A stretch of DNA of 15,926 bases, taken from the NCBI GenBank assembly GCA_945863085.1, contig CAMBCD010000024.1:1-15926 (forward strand), read 5' to 3'. The stretch comes from Bordetella parapertussis. Lineage in GTDB: Bacteria > Pseudomonadota > Gammaproteobacteria > Burkholderiales > SG8-41. Of this stretch, positions 5,297 to 13,378 are shown piece by piece (position 1 is the stretch's first letter; each line of letters opens with the position of its first letter). Below the pieces are notes generated by a model that was not told where the DNA came from, did not search any database, and saw nothing but the letters and a program-made list of their open reading frames with translations. Both the position numbers and the translations under genes were made by a program.

Positions 5297-7978
5297 ATGA
5301 CTGATTTGTCCGATCTTGCCGCCGCGTTCTGGCGCGTGATGCCTGCCGACCCCGATCCGGTCGAAACCCGGGAATGGCTGGACGCCTTTAATTCACTGAT
5401 CGAATCCGGCGGCCGCGAACGCGCGACCTACCTGCTGCGCAAACTGCTGGATGAAGCGCGGGCACGACGCGTGCCGATGCCGCCGGTGCTGAACACCCCG
5501 TACTGCAACAGCATCGATCTCGCCGAACAGCCGCAGTTTCCCGGCAACCTCGACATCGAGGCCCGTGTGTCGGCGCTGGTGCGCTGGAATGCGCTGGCGA
5601 TGGTGGTGCGCGCCAACCGCGGCGCCGCGGAACTCGGCGGCCATATAGCGACCTATGCTTCTATTGCCGATCTATTCGAAGTCGGCTTCAATCATTTTTT
5701 TCGCGCCGGCCAGAACGGTGACGCGGTATTTTTCCAGCCCCACGCCTCGCCCGGCATTTACGCCCGCGCATGGCTCGAAGGCCGCTTGAGCGAAGACCAG
5801 CTCAATAACTACCGCCGCGAAACCGGCGGCCCAGGAACAGGACTCTCATCGTACTGTCATCCCTACCTGATGCCGGATTTCTGGCAGTTCCCCAACGCCT
5901 CGATGGGCCTCGGTCCCGTCAATGCAATCTACCAGGCGCGTTTCATGCGTTACCTGGAACACCGCGGCATCCAGAAAACTGCGGGGCGCAAGGTCTGGGC
6001 CTTCATCGGTGATGGCGAGATGGACGAACCGGAATCGCTGGCCGGACTTTCGCTGGCCGCGCGCGAAGGCCTCGATAACCTGATCTTCGTCGTCAACTGC
6101 AACCTGCAGCGGCTTGACGGTCCGGTGCGCGGCAACGGTTCGCTGATCCAGGAACTCGAAGGCCTGTTCTCGGGCGCAGGCTGGCATGTCACCAAGCTGC
6201 TGTGGGGCTCGGAATGGGATCCGCTGTTCGCGCGCGATACTGAACACGTCATTCTGAAACGCCTGCATGAAACCGTGGACGGTGAATTCCAGAAATACGC
6301 GGCGACCGACGGCCATTTCAACCGCGAACATTTTTTCAACAAGGATCCGGAACTGCAGGCGCTGGTGTCACACCTGTCGGATGACGACATCGACCGCCTG
6401 CGCCGCGGCGGCCATGACCCGGTGAAAATCCACGCCGCCTATCAGTCGGCGATGAACCACCGCGGCCGGCCGACGGTGATCCTCGCCCAGACCAAGAAGG
6501 GTTACGGCATGGGCCACTGGGGCCAGGGCAAGATGGGCGCGCACCAGCAGAAAAAAATGGAAGACGATGCGCTGCTCGCCTTCCGCGACCGTTTCGCGCT
6601 GCCGATCCCCGACGCCGACGTCAAGGCGCTGAAATTCTGGAAACCGGCCGACGACAGCCCGGAGATGCGTTACCTGCATGCGCGCCGTGCAGCACTGGGC
6701 GGCTACCTGCCGGCGCGGGTGACCACGGCGCCGAAACTCGCGGTGCCGGTGCCCGAAGCCTATGCGCGCATTACCGAAGGCTCCAGCGGGCGCGAAGAAT
6801 CGACGACCATGAGTTTTGTCAAAATGCTGGCGCAGATGCTGAAGGACTCCGCCATCGGCAAACACATCGTGCCCATCGTCGCTGACGAGGCGCGCACCTT
6901 CGGCATGCAGTCGCTGTTCCGCCAGGTGGCGATTTATTCACCCTTCGGCCAGCTCTACGAACCCGAGGACCGCGACGAACTGCTGTATTACAAGGAAGCC
7001 CAGGACGGGCAGATCCTCGAGGAAGGCATCAACGAAGCCGGCGCGCTGTCATCCTGGATCGCCGCCGCCACCAGCTACAGCGTGCACGGCACGCCGATGC
7101 TGCCCTTCTATATCTTCTACTCCATGTTCGGCTTCCAGCGTGTCGGCGACCTGATCTGGCAGGCGGGTGATTGCAGATCAAGGGGTTTCCTGATCGGCGC
7201 CACCGCCGGTCGCACCACGCTGTCCGGCGAGGGCCTGCAGCACCAGGACGGCTCATCCCAGCTGATCGCCTCCACCGTGCCGAACTGCCGCGCCTGGGAT
7301 CCCGCCTACGGCTACGAACTGGCGACCATCATCCAGGACGGCTCACGACGCATGCTGCAGGAGCAGGAGGACGTCTTTTATTACATCACCGTGATGAACG
7401 AAAACTATGCGCAGCCGGCGATGCCCGCCGATGCAAGTGTAGGCATTCTCAAGGGCATGTACCTGCTGCAATGGAAACCGGATGCGACCGTTCAGCTGCT
7501 GGGCAGCGGTACCATCCTGCGCGAATCGATTGCCGCTGCCGAACTGCTTAAAAACGATTTCAACATTGCCGCCAACGTATGGAGCGTCACCAGCTGGAGC
7601 GAACTGCGGCGCGACGGCATGGCCTGCGCACGCCACCACCGGCTGAATCCGGCGGCAGCACCGCGCCTGTCGCACGTCGAGGGTTTGCTCGCCGGGCACG
7701 CCGGGCCGGTGATCGCCGCGTCCGACCATGTCACCGCCGTACCCGACCTGATCCGCGCCTGGGTGCCGCAGCGTTATGTCACGCTGGGGACAGACGGTTA
7801 CGGGCGCAGCGACAGCCGCGAAAACCTGCGGCGGTTTTTTGAAATGGACCGCCACCACATCGCGGTCGCGGCGCTGGCTGCACTGGCGGATGACGGGAAA
7901 ATCGGCCGCGATATTGTGGCTGCGGCAGTGGCCGGTTACGGGATCACTGCGACCAGCGCAGCCCCCTGGGAATCCTGA
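5297..7978 (+). CDS. homodimeric-type 2-oxo acid dehydrogenase E1 (AceE/MdeB-like)
   Basis: This 893-residue protein aligns in register with E. coli AceE (887 residues). The thiamine diphosphate motif is GDGEMDEPES (238-247) with VVNCNLQ (Asn267, Asn269). Catalytic positions are kept at a constant offset of nine: His416 (E. coli His407, GAHQQKK), Glu580 (Glu571, EEGINEAGA) and His649 (His640, LQHQDG). It decarboxylates a 2-oxo acid and passes the acyl group to an E2 lipoyl domain. After His649, GSSQ replaces the GHSH I recall in E. coli AceE. GGAGG (5286-5290) lies six bases before the ATG at 5297. There is no aceF or lpd nearby; the partner is a divergent Lrp regulator, as with P. putida MdeB, a 2-oxobutyrate dehydrogenase E1. 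I therefore infer pyruvate or 2-oxobutyrate as substrate. Confidence 0.93.
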   Translation: MTDLSDLAAAFWRVMPADPDPVETREWLDAFNSLIESGGRERATYLLRKLLDEARARRVPMPPVLNTPYCNSIDLAEQPQFPGNLDIEARVSALVRWNALAMVVRANRGAAELGGHIATYASIADLFEVGFNHFFRAGQNGDAVFFQPHASPGIYARAWLEGRLSEDQLNNYRRETGGPGTGLSSYCHPYLMPDFWQFPNASMGLGPVNAIYQARFMRYLEHRGIQKTAGRKVWAFIGDGEMDEPESLAGLSLAAREGLDNLIFVVNCNLQRLDGPVRGNGSLIQELEGLFSGAGWHVTKLLWGSEWDPLFARDTEHVILKRLHETVDGEFQKYAATDGHFNREHFFNKDPELQALVSHLSDDDIDRLRRGGHDPVKIHAAYQSAMNHRGRPTVILAQTKKGYGMGHWGQGKMGAHQQKKMEDDALLAFRDRFALPIPDADVKALKFWKPADDSPEMRYLHARRAALGGYLPARVTTAPKLAVPVPEAYARITEGSSGREESTTMSFVKMLAQMLKDSAIGKHIVPIVADEARTFGMQSLFRQVAIYSPFGQLYEPEDRDELLYYKEAQDGQILEEGINEAGALSSWIAAATSYSVHGTPMLPFYIFYSMFGFQRVGDLIWQAGDCRSRGFLIGATAGRTTLSGEGLQHQDGSSQLIASTVPNCRAWDPAYGYELATIIQDGSRRMLQEQEDVFYYITVMNENYAQPAMPADASVGILKGMYLLQWKPDATVQLLGSGTILRESIAAAELLKNDFNIAANVWSVTSWSELRRDGMACARHHRLNPAAAPRLSHVEGLLAGHAGPVIAASDHVTAVPDLIRAWVPQRYVTLGTDGYGRSDSRENLRRFFEMDRHHIAVAALAALADDGKIGRDIVAAAVAGYGITATSAAPWES

Positions 7979-7990
7979 AACCCTGAAAAA

Positions 7991-8734
7991 TCAGGCGCGA
8001 CGCCGGCGCGCTGCGGTTTTCACCAGTTTTTTGTGCGCGCGCGGCGCGCGGCGCAGCGGCTTTACCACCGGTCGTGACGGCGCATGCAGGATGCCGTCAA
8101 GAAATACGTCAATGACCCGACCCGCGTCACTTTCCGGCGGCATGGTTTCGGGATCTTTCGCCCAGTTGCTGATCAGGCCGTCGACCAGCGCATGCAGGCC
8201 GAGCGCAGTGCGCCGCACATCCAGCCCCGCCGGCAGCTGCCCCAGTTTGAGCGCCCGGGCTAGGCCCTGTTCGAGCCGGGACAGGCAGCCCGCCTGCATT
8301 TCGCTGAAACGCTTCCAAACCGGCTCCATTTCATCGACGTATTCGCACTTGTGGAACACGATATGAAACACCCGCCGCGCCTGCACGTCGCCGGATGTGC
8401 GCTGAAGGATGCCGGTCAGCATCGCGCGCACACTCGCCAGCGGATCCGCTTCCAGCGCAGGACTGATCTGGCAGGGCGCGTCTTCCATCGGCATGGTCAC
8501 GCGCGCCACCATTTCACAGAACAGGTCGGCCTTGTCCTTGAAATGCCAGTAGATCGCGCCGCGTGTCACGGATGCGGCTTCGGCAATGTCCGCCAGCGAG
8601 GTGCGTGACACGCCGCGTTCGCTGAATACCCGTTCTGCCGCGTCAAGAATCTGGTTGCGCGTTTCGACCGCCTCGTCTTTGGTGCGTCTGACCACAGTCC
8701 TCCGGGGTCCCGGGCTGGCGCCGGGTGTTGTCAT
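7991..8734 (-). CDS. TetR family repressor of the RND efflux operon (AcrR/TtgR-like)
   Basis: This 247-residue protein starts with a TetR N-domain: ETRNQILDAAERVFSERG, then SRTSLADIAEAASVTRGAIYWHFKDKADLF, at about residues 24-72. The VRRTKDEAVETR lead-in and the IYWHFKDK recognition helix are those of the AcrR/TtgR/MexR-type pump repressors. The C-terminal domain (80-220) binds ligands, so drugs or other hydrophobic effectors would release it from DNA. It is divergent from the adaptor-pump-channel operon and faces an AcrR-like operator. A strongly basic tail (KPLRRAPRAHKKLVKTAARRRRA) ends the protein, which is longer than the usual 210-215 residues. No Shine-Dalgarno sequence is seen at 8734. 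Its stop lies 12 bp from that of the convergent E1 gene. Confidence 0.93.
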   Translation of the reverse strand: MTTPGASPGPRRTVVRRTKDEAVETRNQILDAAERVFSERGVSRTSLADIAEAASVTRGAIYWHFKDKADLFCEMVARVTMPMEDAPCQISPALEADPLASVRAMLTGILQRTSGDVQARRVFHIVFHKCEYVDEMEPVWKRFSEMQAGCLSRLEQGLARALKLGQLPAGLDVRRTALGLHALVDGLISNWAKDPETMPPESDAGRVIDVFLDGILHAPSRPVVKPLRRAPRAHKKLVKTAARRRRA

Positions 8735-8743
8735 AAAAACCGC

Positions 8744-8775
8744 ACTTTACATACATTCATGGTTGTATGTAAACT
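8744..8775. promoter_or_regulatory. overlapping divergent promoters within the operator
   Basis: On the plus strand TTTACA (8746-8751) is followed after 18 bp by TAAACT (8770-8775), giving a start near 8782 for the pump operon. By the symmetry of the operator, the minus strand has TTTACA (8773-8768), 18 bp, then TAAAGT (8749-8744), giving a start near 8737, only about three bases before the TetR ATG. Both -10 matches are only moderate. A bound repressor would cover both promoters. Confidence 0.4.
8746..8773. promoter_or_regulatory. AcrR-box-like palindromic operator
   Basis: Two perfect 10-bp arms, TTTACATACA (8746-8755) and TGTATGTAAA (8764-8773), are separated by eight bases. The inner 24 bp begin TACATACATT and end with TGTATGTA. 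This is the same length and outer arms that I recall for the E. coli AcrR site upstream of acrAB. The site lies in the gap between the TetR gene and the pump operon and is the obvious binding site for the TetR protein. Confidence 0.85.
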
Positions 8776-8865
8776 GTCCGCACAGAAATTTCACAGTTAT
8801 TTTTTGCAGTCATTTTGTATCACCCGCCGCCGCACCCACGGACGGCCACCTCAGGGAATATCAAC

Positions 8866-10080
8866 ATGATCGTCCTCCATCCCCCTTATTTGCGCCATGC
8901 TGCCGTTGCTGCGTCCTTGCTGCTGGCTGCCGGCCTGATTGCCGGCTGCGGCCCTGCCGGCGGCCCGCCCGCGCATCCGCCCTCCCCGGTCTCCGTGATC
9001 ACCACCGAAACCCGTGATGTGCCGATCACATTGGAGTACACCGCACAGACCGCGGGCTACCGCGAAGTCGAAGTACGCGCCCGGGTCAGCGGCATCCTGC
9101 TGAAAAGGAATTACCGCGAGGGCGGCACCGTGCGCCAGGGCGAATCGCTGTTCAGCATTGACCCCGCCCCCTTCCAGCTCGCCCAGGCACGCACACAGGC
9201 CGATCTCGGCGTGGCCGAAGCGCAGCTGCAGCAGGCACAACGCGAGCTGGCCCGGCTGAAACCGGTTTATGAGGCCAAGGCCGTCAGCCAGAAAGAACTG
9301 GACGACGCAACCTCCAACGAACGTATTGTCCGTGCACAAGTGGAAAGCGTCCGCGCCCGTCTCAACGAAGCACGTCTGAACCTGGAGTGGACGCGAGTTG
9401 AATCACCGATCACCGGTATCGCAGGACGTGCAGCGGTATCCGAAGGCACTCTGGTATCCGGCCCGAATGTACTGCTGACCACGGTCACCCAGACCGACCC
9501 GATGTACGTAATATTCGGTGTATCAGACCGTGACTTCCTCGCGCTGCGGCGCGATGTCGAGGCCGGGCGCATCAAGCTGCCGGCAGACGGCAAACTCAAA
9601 GCCACGCTGAAACTCGGCGACGGCCGCGACTATGCGCGCAGCGGCGCCGTCAATTTCAGCGATGTGCGGGTCAACACCCAGACCGGCACCAGTGAATCGC
9701 GCGCCGAGTTTCCCAATCCCGGCAACCAGTTGCGCGCCGGCGAATTCGTCCGCATTGCGCTCTCCGGCGCAATGCGCCCCGCAGCCATCGTCATCCCGCA
9801 GCGCGCGGTGCTCGAAAGCCCGGCCGGAAAATTCGTCTACGTGGTCAATGCTGAATCCAAAGCCGAGCCGCGCCCGGTTGAAGTCGGCACCTGGGTCAGC
9901 GACGGCTGGGTGATCAACAGCGGGCTGAAACCCGGGGAACGGGTGATTGTCGACGGTGTACTCAAAATCGGTCCCGGCGCCCCGGTCAATGTCACCGAGC
10001 CGGCCGCTCCGGCAACAAACGGCAAACCGGCAGATCCACCCAAAGACAAACCTGCGGCCAAGCCGGCCGTGAAATCCTGA
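8866..10080 (+). CDS. RND efflux periplasmic adaptor lipoprotein (MexA/AcrA family)
   Basis: This 404-residue membrane fusion protein begins with a lipoprotein signal and the lipobox LIAGC, so Cys28 is probably acylated and anchors it to the inner membrane. Next come the split biotinyl-lipoyl hairpin (RARVSGILLKRNYREGGTVRQGESLFSIDP), an alpha-helical hairpin rich in Gln/Ala/Glu (about 105-170) that docks on the outer-membrane channel, then beta-barrel and membrane-proximal domains (RVNTQTGTSESRAEFPNPGNQLRAGEFV, then IPQRAVLESPAGKFVYVV). It bridges the RND pump and the channel across the periplasm. The C-terminus is a low-complexity Ala/Pro/Lys tail. AGGGA (8853-8857) supports the ATG at 8866. 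It is the first gene of the three-gene operon, 19 bp before the pump gene. Confidence 0.95.
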   Translation: MIVLHPPYLRHAAVAASLLLAAGLIAGCGPAGGPPAHPPSPVSVITTETRDVPITLEYTAQTAGYREVEVRARVSGILLKRNYREGGTVRQGESLFSIDPAPFQLAQARTQADLGVAEAQLQQAQRELARLKPVYEAKAVSQKELDDATSNERIVRAQVESVRARLNEARLNLEWTRVESPITGIAGRAAVSEGTLVSGPNVLLTTVTQTDPMYVIFGVSDRDFLALRRDVEAGRIKLPADGKLKATLKLGDGRDYARSGAVNFSDVRVNTQTGTSESRAEFPNPGNQLRAGEFVRIALSGAMRPAAIVIPQRAVLESPAGKFVYVVNAESKAEPRPVEVGTWVSDGWVINSGLKPGERVIVDGVLKIGPGAPVNVTEPAAPATNGKPADPPKDKPAAKPAVKS

Positions 10081-10099
10081 ACCCGGCGGACCGATAACC

Positions 10100-13000
10100 A
10101 TGTCACGTTTTTTCATAGACCGCCCGATTTTCGCGGTGGTGATATCGATTTTCATCGTACTCGCCGGCCTCGCCGCGATACGCGTGCTGCCGATTGCGCA
10201 ATACCCGGAAATCGCCCCGCCGGTGGTCACCGTGCGTGCGATCTATCCCGGCGCTTCGGCCCAGGTGCTTGAGCAGACCGTCGCCGCCCCGCTGGAAAAC
10301 CAGATCACCGGCGTCGAGAACATGCTCTACATGAGCTCGACCTCGACTTCGAGCGGCGTCGTTGAAATCCAGGTCACCTTCGAAATCGGCGCTGACGTCG
10401 ACAAGGCGGCGCTGAACGTCAACAACCGCGTCAAACAGGCAGAGCCACGCCTGCCGCTGGAAGTGCGGCGCCAGGGTGTCACCGTCGAAAAGGGTTCTTC
10501 GTCGTTCCTGCAGGTGATCGCCTTCAGTTCACCCGACAGCAGCCGTGACGACCTGTTCATCTCGAACTACGTCACGCTGAACGTGCTTGATGCGCTGAAA
10601 CGCGTACCCGGCACCACCAATGTGCAGATTTTCGGCGCCAAGGACTATGCAATGCGCATCTGGACACGTCCGGACCGCATGGCGCAGCTGAAACTGACGC
10701 CGGGGGACCTGACGCGTGCGCTGAACGAGCAGAACGCGCAGTTCGCCGCCGGCAAAATCGGCCAATCGCCGACCGGTGGCCCGCAGGAGCTCGTCTACAC
10801 CATCACCACCAAGGGCCGGCTGTCGGAACCCGCGGAATTCGAGAACATCGTCGTCCGCGCCAACCCCGACGGCACGCTGCTGCGGCTGAAGGATGTGGCC
10901 CGCGTCGAACTCGGATCCAAGGATTATGAATTCATCGGCCGCGTCAATGGGAAAACAGCCACCCTGGTCGGTATTTTCCTGCAACCAAACTCCAATGCGC
11001 TGGCCACCGCCGACCGCGTGAAAGCGGTGATGACTCCCCTGGCCCAGGCTTACCCGCCGGGCCTCACCCACACCGTGGTGTACGACACCACGCGTTTTGT
11101 CGAAGTCTCGATCCGCGAGGTGGTGTACACGCTGCTCGAAGCCATGGCGCTGGTGTTCCTGGTGGTGTTCCTGTTCCTGCAGAACTGGCGTGCCACGCTG
11201 ATTCCCTTCGCCGCGGTGCCGGTGTCCCTGATCGGCACTTTCGCCGGACTGCTGCTGCTCGGTTATTCGATCAACACGCTGACCCTGTTCGGCATGGTGC
11301 TCGCCATCGGTATTGTCGTTGACGATGCCATCGTGGTGCTGGAAAACGTCGAACGCATCATGCGTGAGGAACACCTCGATGCGCGCGAAGCGGCGATCAA
11401 GGCGATGCGCGAGGTCACCAGTCCGATCATCGCCATCGTGCTGACACTGTGCGCGGTGTTTGTGCCCATCGCCTTCCTCGGCGGCCTGACCGGTGAGCTC
11501 TATCGCCAGTTCGCGGTGACGATCTCAATCGCCGTGGTGATCTCGGGCATCGTCGCGCTGACGCTGACGCCTTCGCTGTGCGTGCTGATCCTGAAACGCC
11601 AACACGGCAAACCCGGCCGCTTCTTCAGCTGGTTCAACGGCTGGTTCAGCCGCATGACCGGGCGATATGTCGATGGCGTGACCTGGATGCTGCGGCGCGG
11701 CCTGATCGCCGTGCTGCTGTTCGCCGGCATGGTCGCACTGACCTTCGGCCTGTGGCGCGCCACGCCGGGCTCATTAGTGCCCGATGAAGACCAGGGTTAT
11801 TACATTGCGGCGGTGTTCCTGCCGGATGGCGCAACCCTCGAACGCACCGACAAGGTGGTCAACGAAGTGGTCGAGATCATCAAGTCAAACCCGGCCAACG
11901 AAACCGCGATTGCCTTCACCGGCTTCGATTTCCTCGGCGGCGGTTTCCGCAACAGCGCGGCAACCATTTTCGTCACACAAAAACACTGGGACGAACGCAC
12001 GGTATCCACCGGCCAGCTGGTCGGCGAGTTTTTCATGAAAACCGCCCACATCAAGGAAGGCCTGGCGCTGGCCTTTGGCCCACCGCCGATTTTCGGCCTG
12101 GGCAACGCCGGCGGTTTCGAGTTCTATATCCAGAACCGCGGCGAGGGCGGCGCACAGAAACTCTCCGAAGCAACGCAGCAACTGCTCGCCGCGGTGCAGA
12201 AGGATCCAATGTTCGGCCAGGTCAACACGCTGTGGCGCGCCAACGTGCCGCAGCTTTATGTCGAAACCGACCGCGAGAAGGCGAAAACACTGGGCGTGCC
12301 GATCGACGAACTCTACAACACCCTCGCCGCGACGCTGGGCACCGCCTACGTCAACGACTTCAACAAATTCGGCCGCACCTGGCAGGTGCTGATGTCGGCG
12401 GAACCCGGTTACCGCAAACGCCCGGACGACGTCGGCGCGGTGTACGTGCGCTCGGATAACGGCGTGATGGTGCCGCTGTCGGCGCTGGCCAAGGTCAACT
12501 ATTCCTCGGGCCCGGATTCGCTGGATCGTTTCAACAACCTGCCCGCGGTGAAGATTTTCGGCTCGGCCAAGCCGGGTTACAGCTCGGGTGAAGCCATTGC
12601 CGGCATGGAACGTATTGCCAAAGCGACCCTGCCCCCCGATTTCACCTTCGATTGGGGCGGTTCCTCGTTCCAGGAAAAACGCTCGGGCGGCACTTCAGTG
12701 CTGGCACTGGGACTCGCCGCGCTGATGGTGTTCCTGATCCTCGCCGCACAGTACGACAAATGGTCACTGCCGCTGGCGGTGATGCTGGCACTGCCCTTCG
12801 GCACCTTCGGTGCGCTGGCCGCGATTTTCATCAACAACCTGCTGCCGATGCCTTATTACCTTGCGTCGGGTGTGCCATGGCTGCAGGGACTGCTGTCACC
12901 ACTGGCCGGCATCGCGCGACTCAGCAATGACGTGTATTTCCAGATCGGCCTGGTGACGCTGCTCGGCCTGGCCGCGAAAAACGCGATCCTGATCGTCGAG

Positions 13001-13378
13001 TTTGCGGTGATGAAAAAGAACGAAGGCATGTCGACCTCGGCTGCAGCCATCGAAGCGGCTCGCCTGCGTTTCCGCCCGATCCTGATGACTTCACTCGCCT
13101 TCATCCTCGGCGTGGTACCACTGGTCATTTCCAGCGGTGCCGGCGCCGGCGCGCGCCACTCCGCCGGCACGGGGGTGATGGGCGGCATGCTGGCTGCAAC
13201 CTTCCTCGCGATATTTTTCATCCCGTGGTTCTACAAACTGATCGTTGACCGCAAGCTGTCCGATTCACGATCGGCCCAGGAAATCGAAGGCGAAGTGGCG
13301 CATCATCGCGAACAGGCATTGCGTTCGACTCATACCCCGCGCCATGCCCCGCCCAGCAAGGAAACCGGCAATGAATAA
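10100..13378 (+). CDS. RND multidrug efflux pump, HAE-1 family (MexB/AcrB-like)
   Basis: This 1092-residue inner-membrane proton/drug antiporter is the engine of the tripartite pump. The N-terminus SRFFIDRPIFAVVISIFIVLAG forms TM1, followed by QYPEIAPPVVTVRAIYPGA and VEKGSSSFLQV, typical of the HAE-1 porter domain. The proton relay is intact: Asp408 and Asp409 in GIVVDDAIVVLENVER (TM4) and Lys960 in GLAAKNAILIVEFA (TM10). AcrB has 1049 residues; the extra length is an insertion of about 26 residues at 914-939 between TM9 and TM10 and a longer C-terminal tail. HAE-1 pumps export antibiotics, dyes, solvents or detergents; the spectrum here cannot be predicted. The ribosome binding site GGCGGA (10084-10089) is modest. 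The stop overlaps the channel gene start by eight bases, suggesting translational coupling. Confidence 0.95.
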   Translation: MSRFFIDRPIFAVVISIFIVLAGLAAIRVLPIAQYPEIAPPVVTVRAIYPGASAQVLEQTVAAPLENQITGVENMLYMSSTSTSSGVVEIQVTFEIGADVDKAALNVNNRVKQAEPRLPLEVRRQGVTVEKGSSSFLQVIAFSSPDSSRDDLFISNYVTLNVLDALKRVPGTTNVQIFGAKDYAMRIWTRPDRMAQLKLTPGDLTRALNEQNAQFAAGKIGQSPTGGPQELVYTITTKGRLSEPAEFENIVVRANPDGTLLRLKDVARVELGSKDYEFIGRVNGKTATLVGIFLQPNSNALATADRVKAVMTPLAQAYPPGLTHTVVYDTTRFVEVSIREVVYTLLEAMALVFLVVFLFLQNWRATLIPFAAVPVSLIGTFAGLLLLGYSINTLTLFGMVLAIGIVVDDAIVVLENVERIMREEHLDAREAAIKAMREVTSPIIAIVLTLCAVFVPIAFLGGLTGELYRQFAVTISIAVVISGIVALTLTPSLCVLILKRQHGKPGRFFSWFNGWFSRMTGRYVDGVTWMLRRGLIAVLLFAGMVALTFGLWRATPGSLVPDEDQGYYIAAVFLPDGATLERTDKVVNEVVEIIKSNPANETAIAFTGFDFLGGGFRNSAATIFVTQKHWDERTVSTGQLVGEFFMKTAHIKEGLALAFGPPPIFGLGNAGGFEFYIQNRGEGGAQKLSEATQQLLAAVQKDPMFGQVNTLWRANVPQLYVETDREKAKTLGVPIDELYNTLAATLGTAYVNDFNKFGRTWQVLMSAEPGYRKRPDDVGAVYVRSDNGVMVPLSALAKVNYSSGPDSLDRFNNLPAVKIFGSAKPGYSSGEAIAGMERIAKATLPPDFTFDWGGSSFQEKRSGGTSVLALGLAALMVFLILAAQYDKWSLPLAVMLALPFGTFGALAAIFINNLLPMPYYLASGVPWLQGLLSPLAGIARLSNDVYFQIGLVTLLGLAAKNAILIVEFAVMKKNEGMSTSAAAIEAARLRFRPILMTSLAFILGVVPLVISSGAGAGARHSAGTGVMGGMLAATFLAIFFIPWFYKLIVDRKLSDSRSAQEIEGEVAHHREQALRSTHTPRHAPPSKETGNE

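Noticed and set aside
7982..7995. CCTGA-AAAA-TCAGG hairpin between the E1 and TetR stops
   Set aside because: The stem is only 5 bp with no T-run in either direction, too weak to call a terminator.
10529..11374. Minus-strand frame (281 codons) inside the RND pump gene
   Set aside because: It is antisense to the intact pump coding sequence, His/Gln/Arg-rich, and has no recognisable domain.
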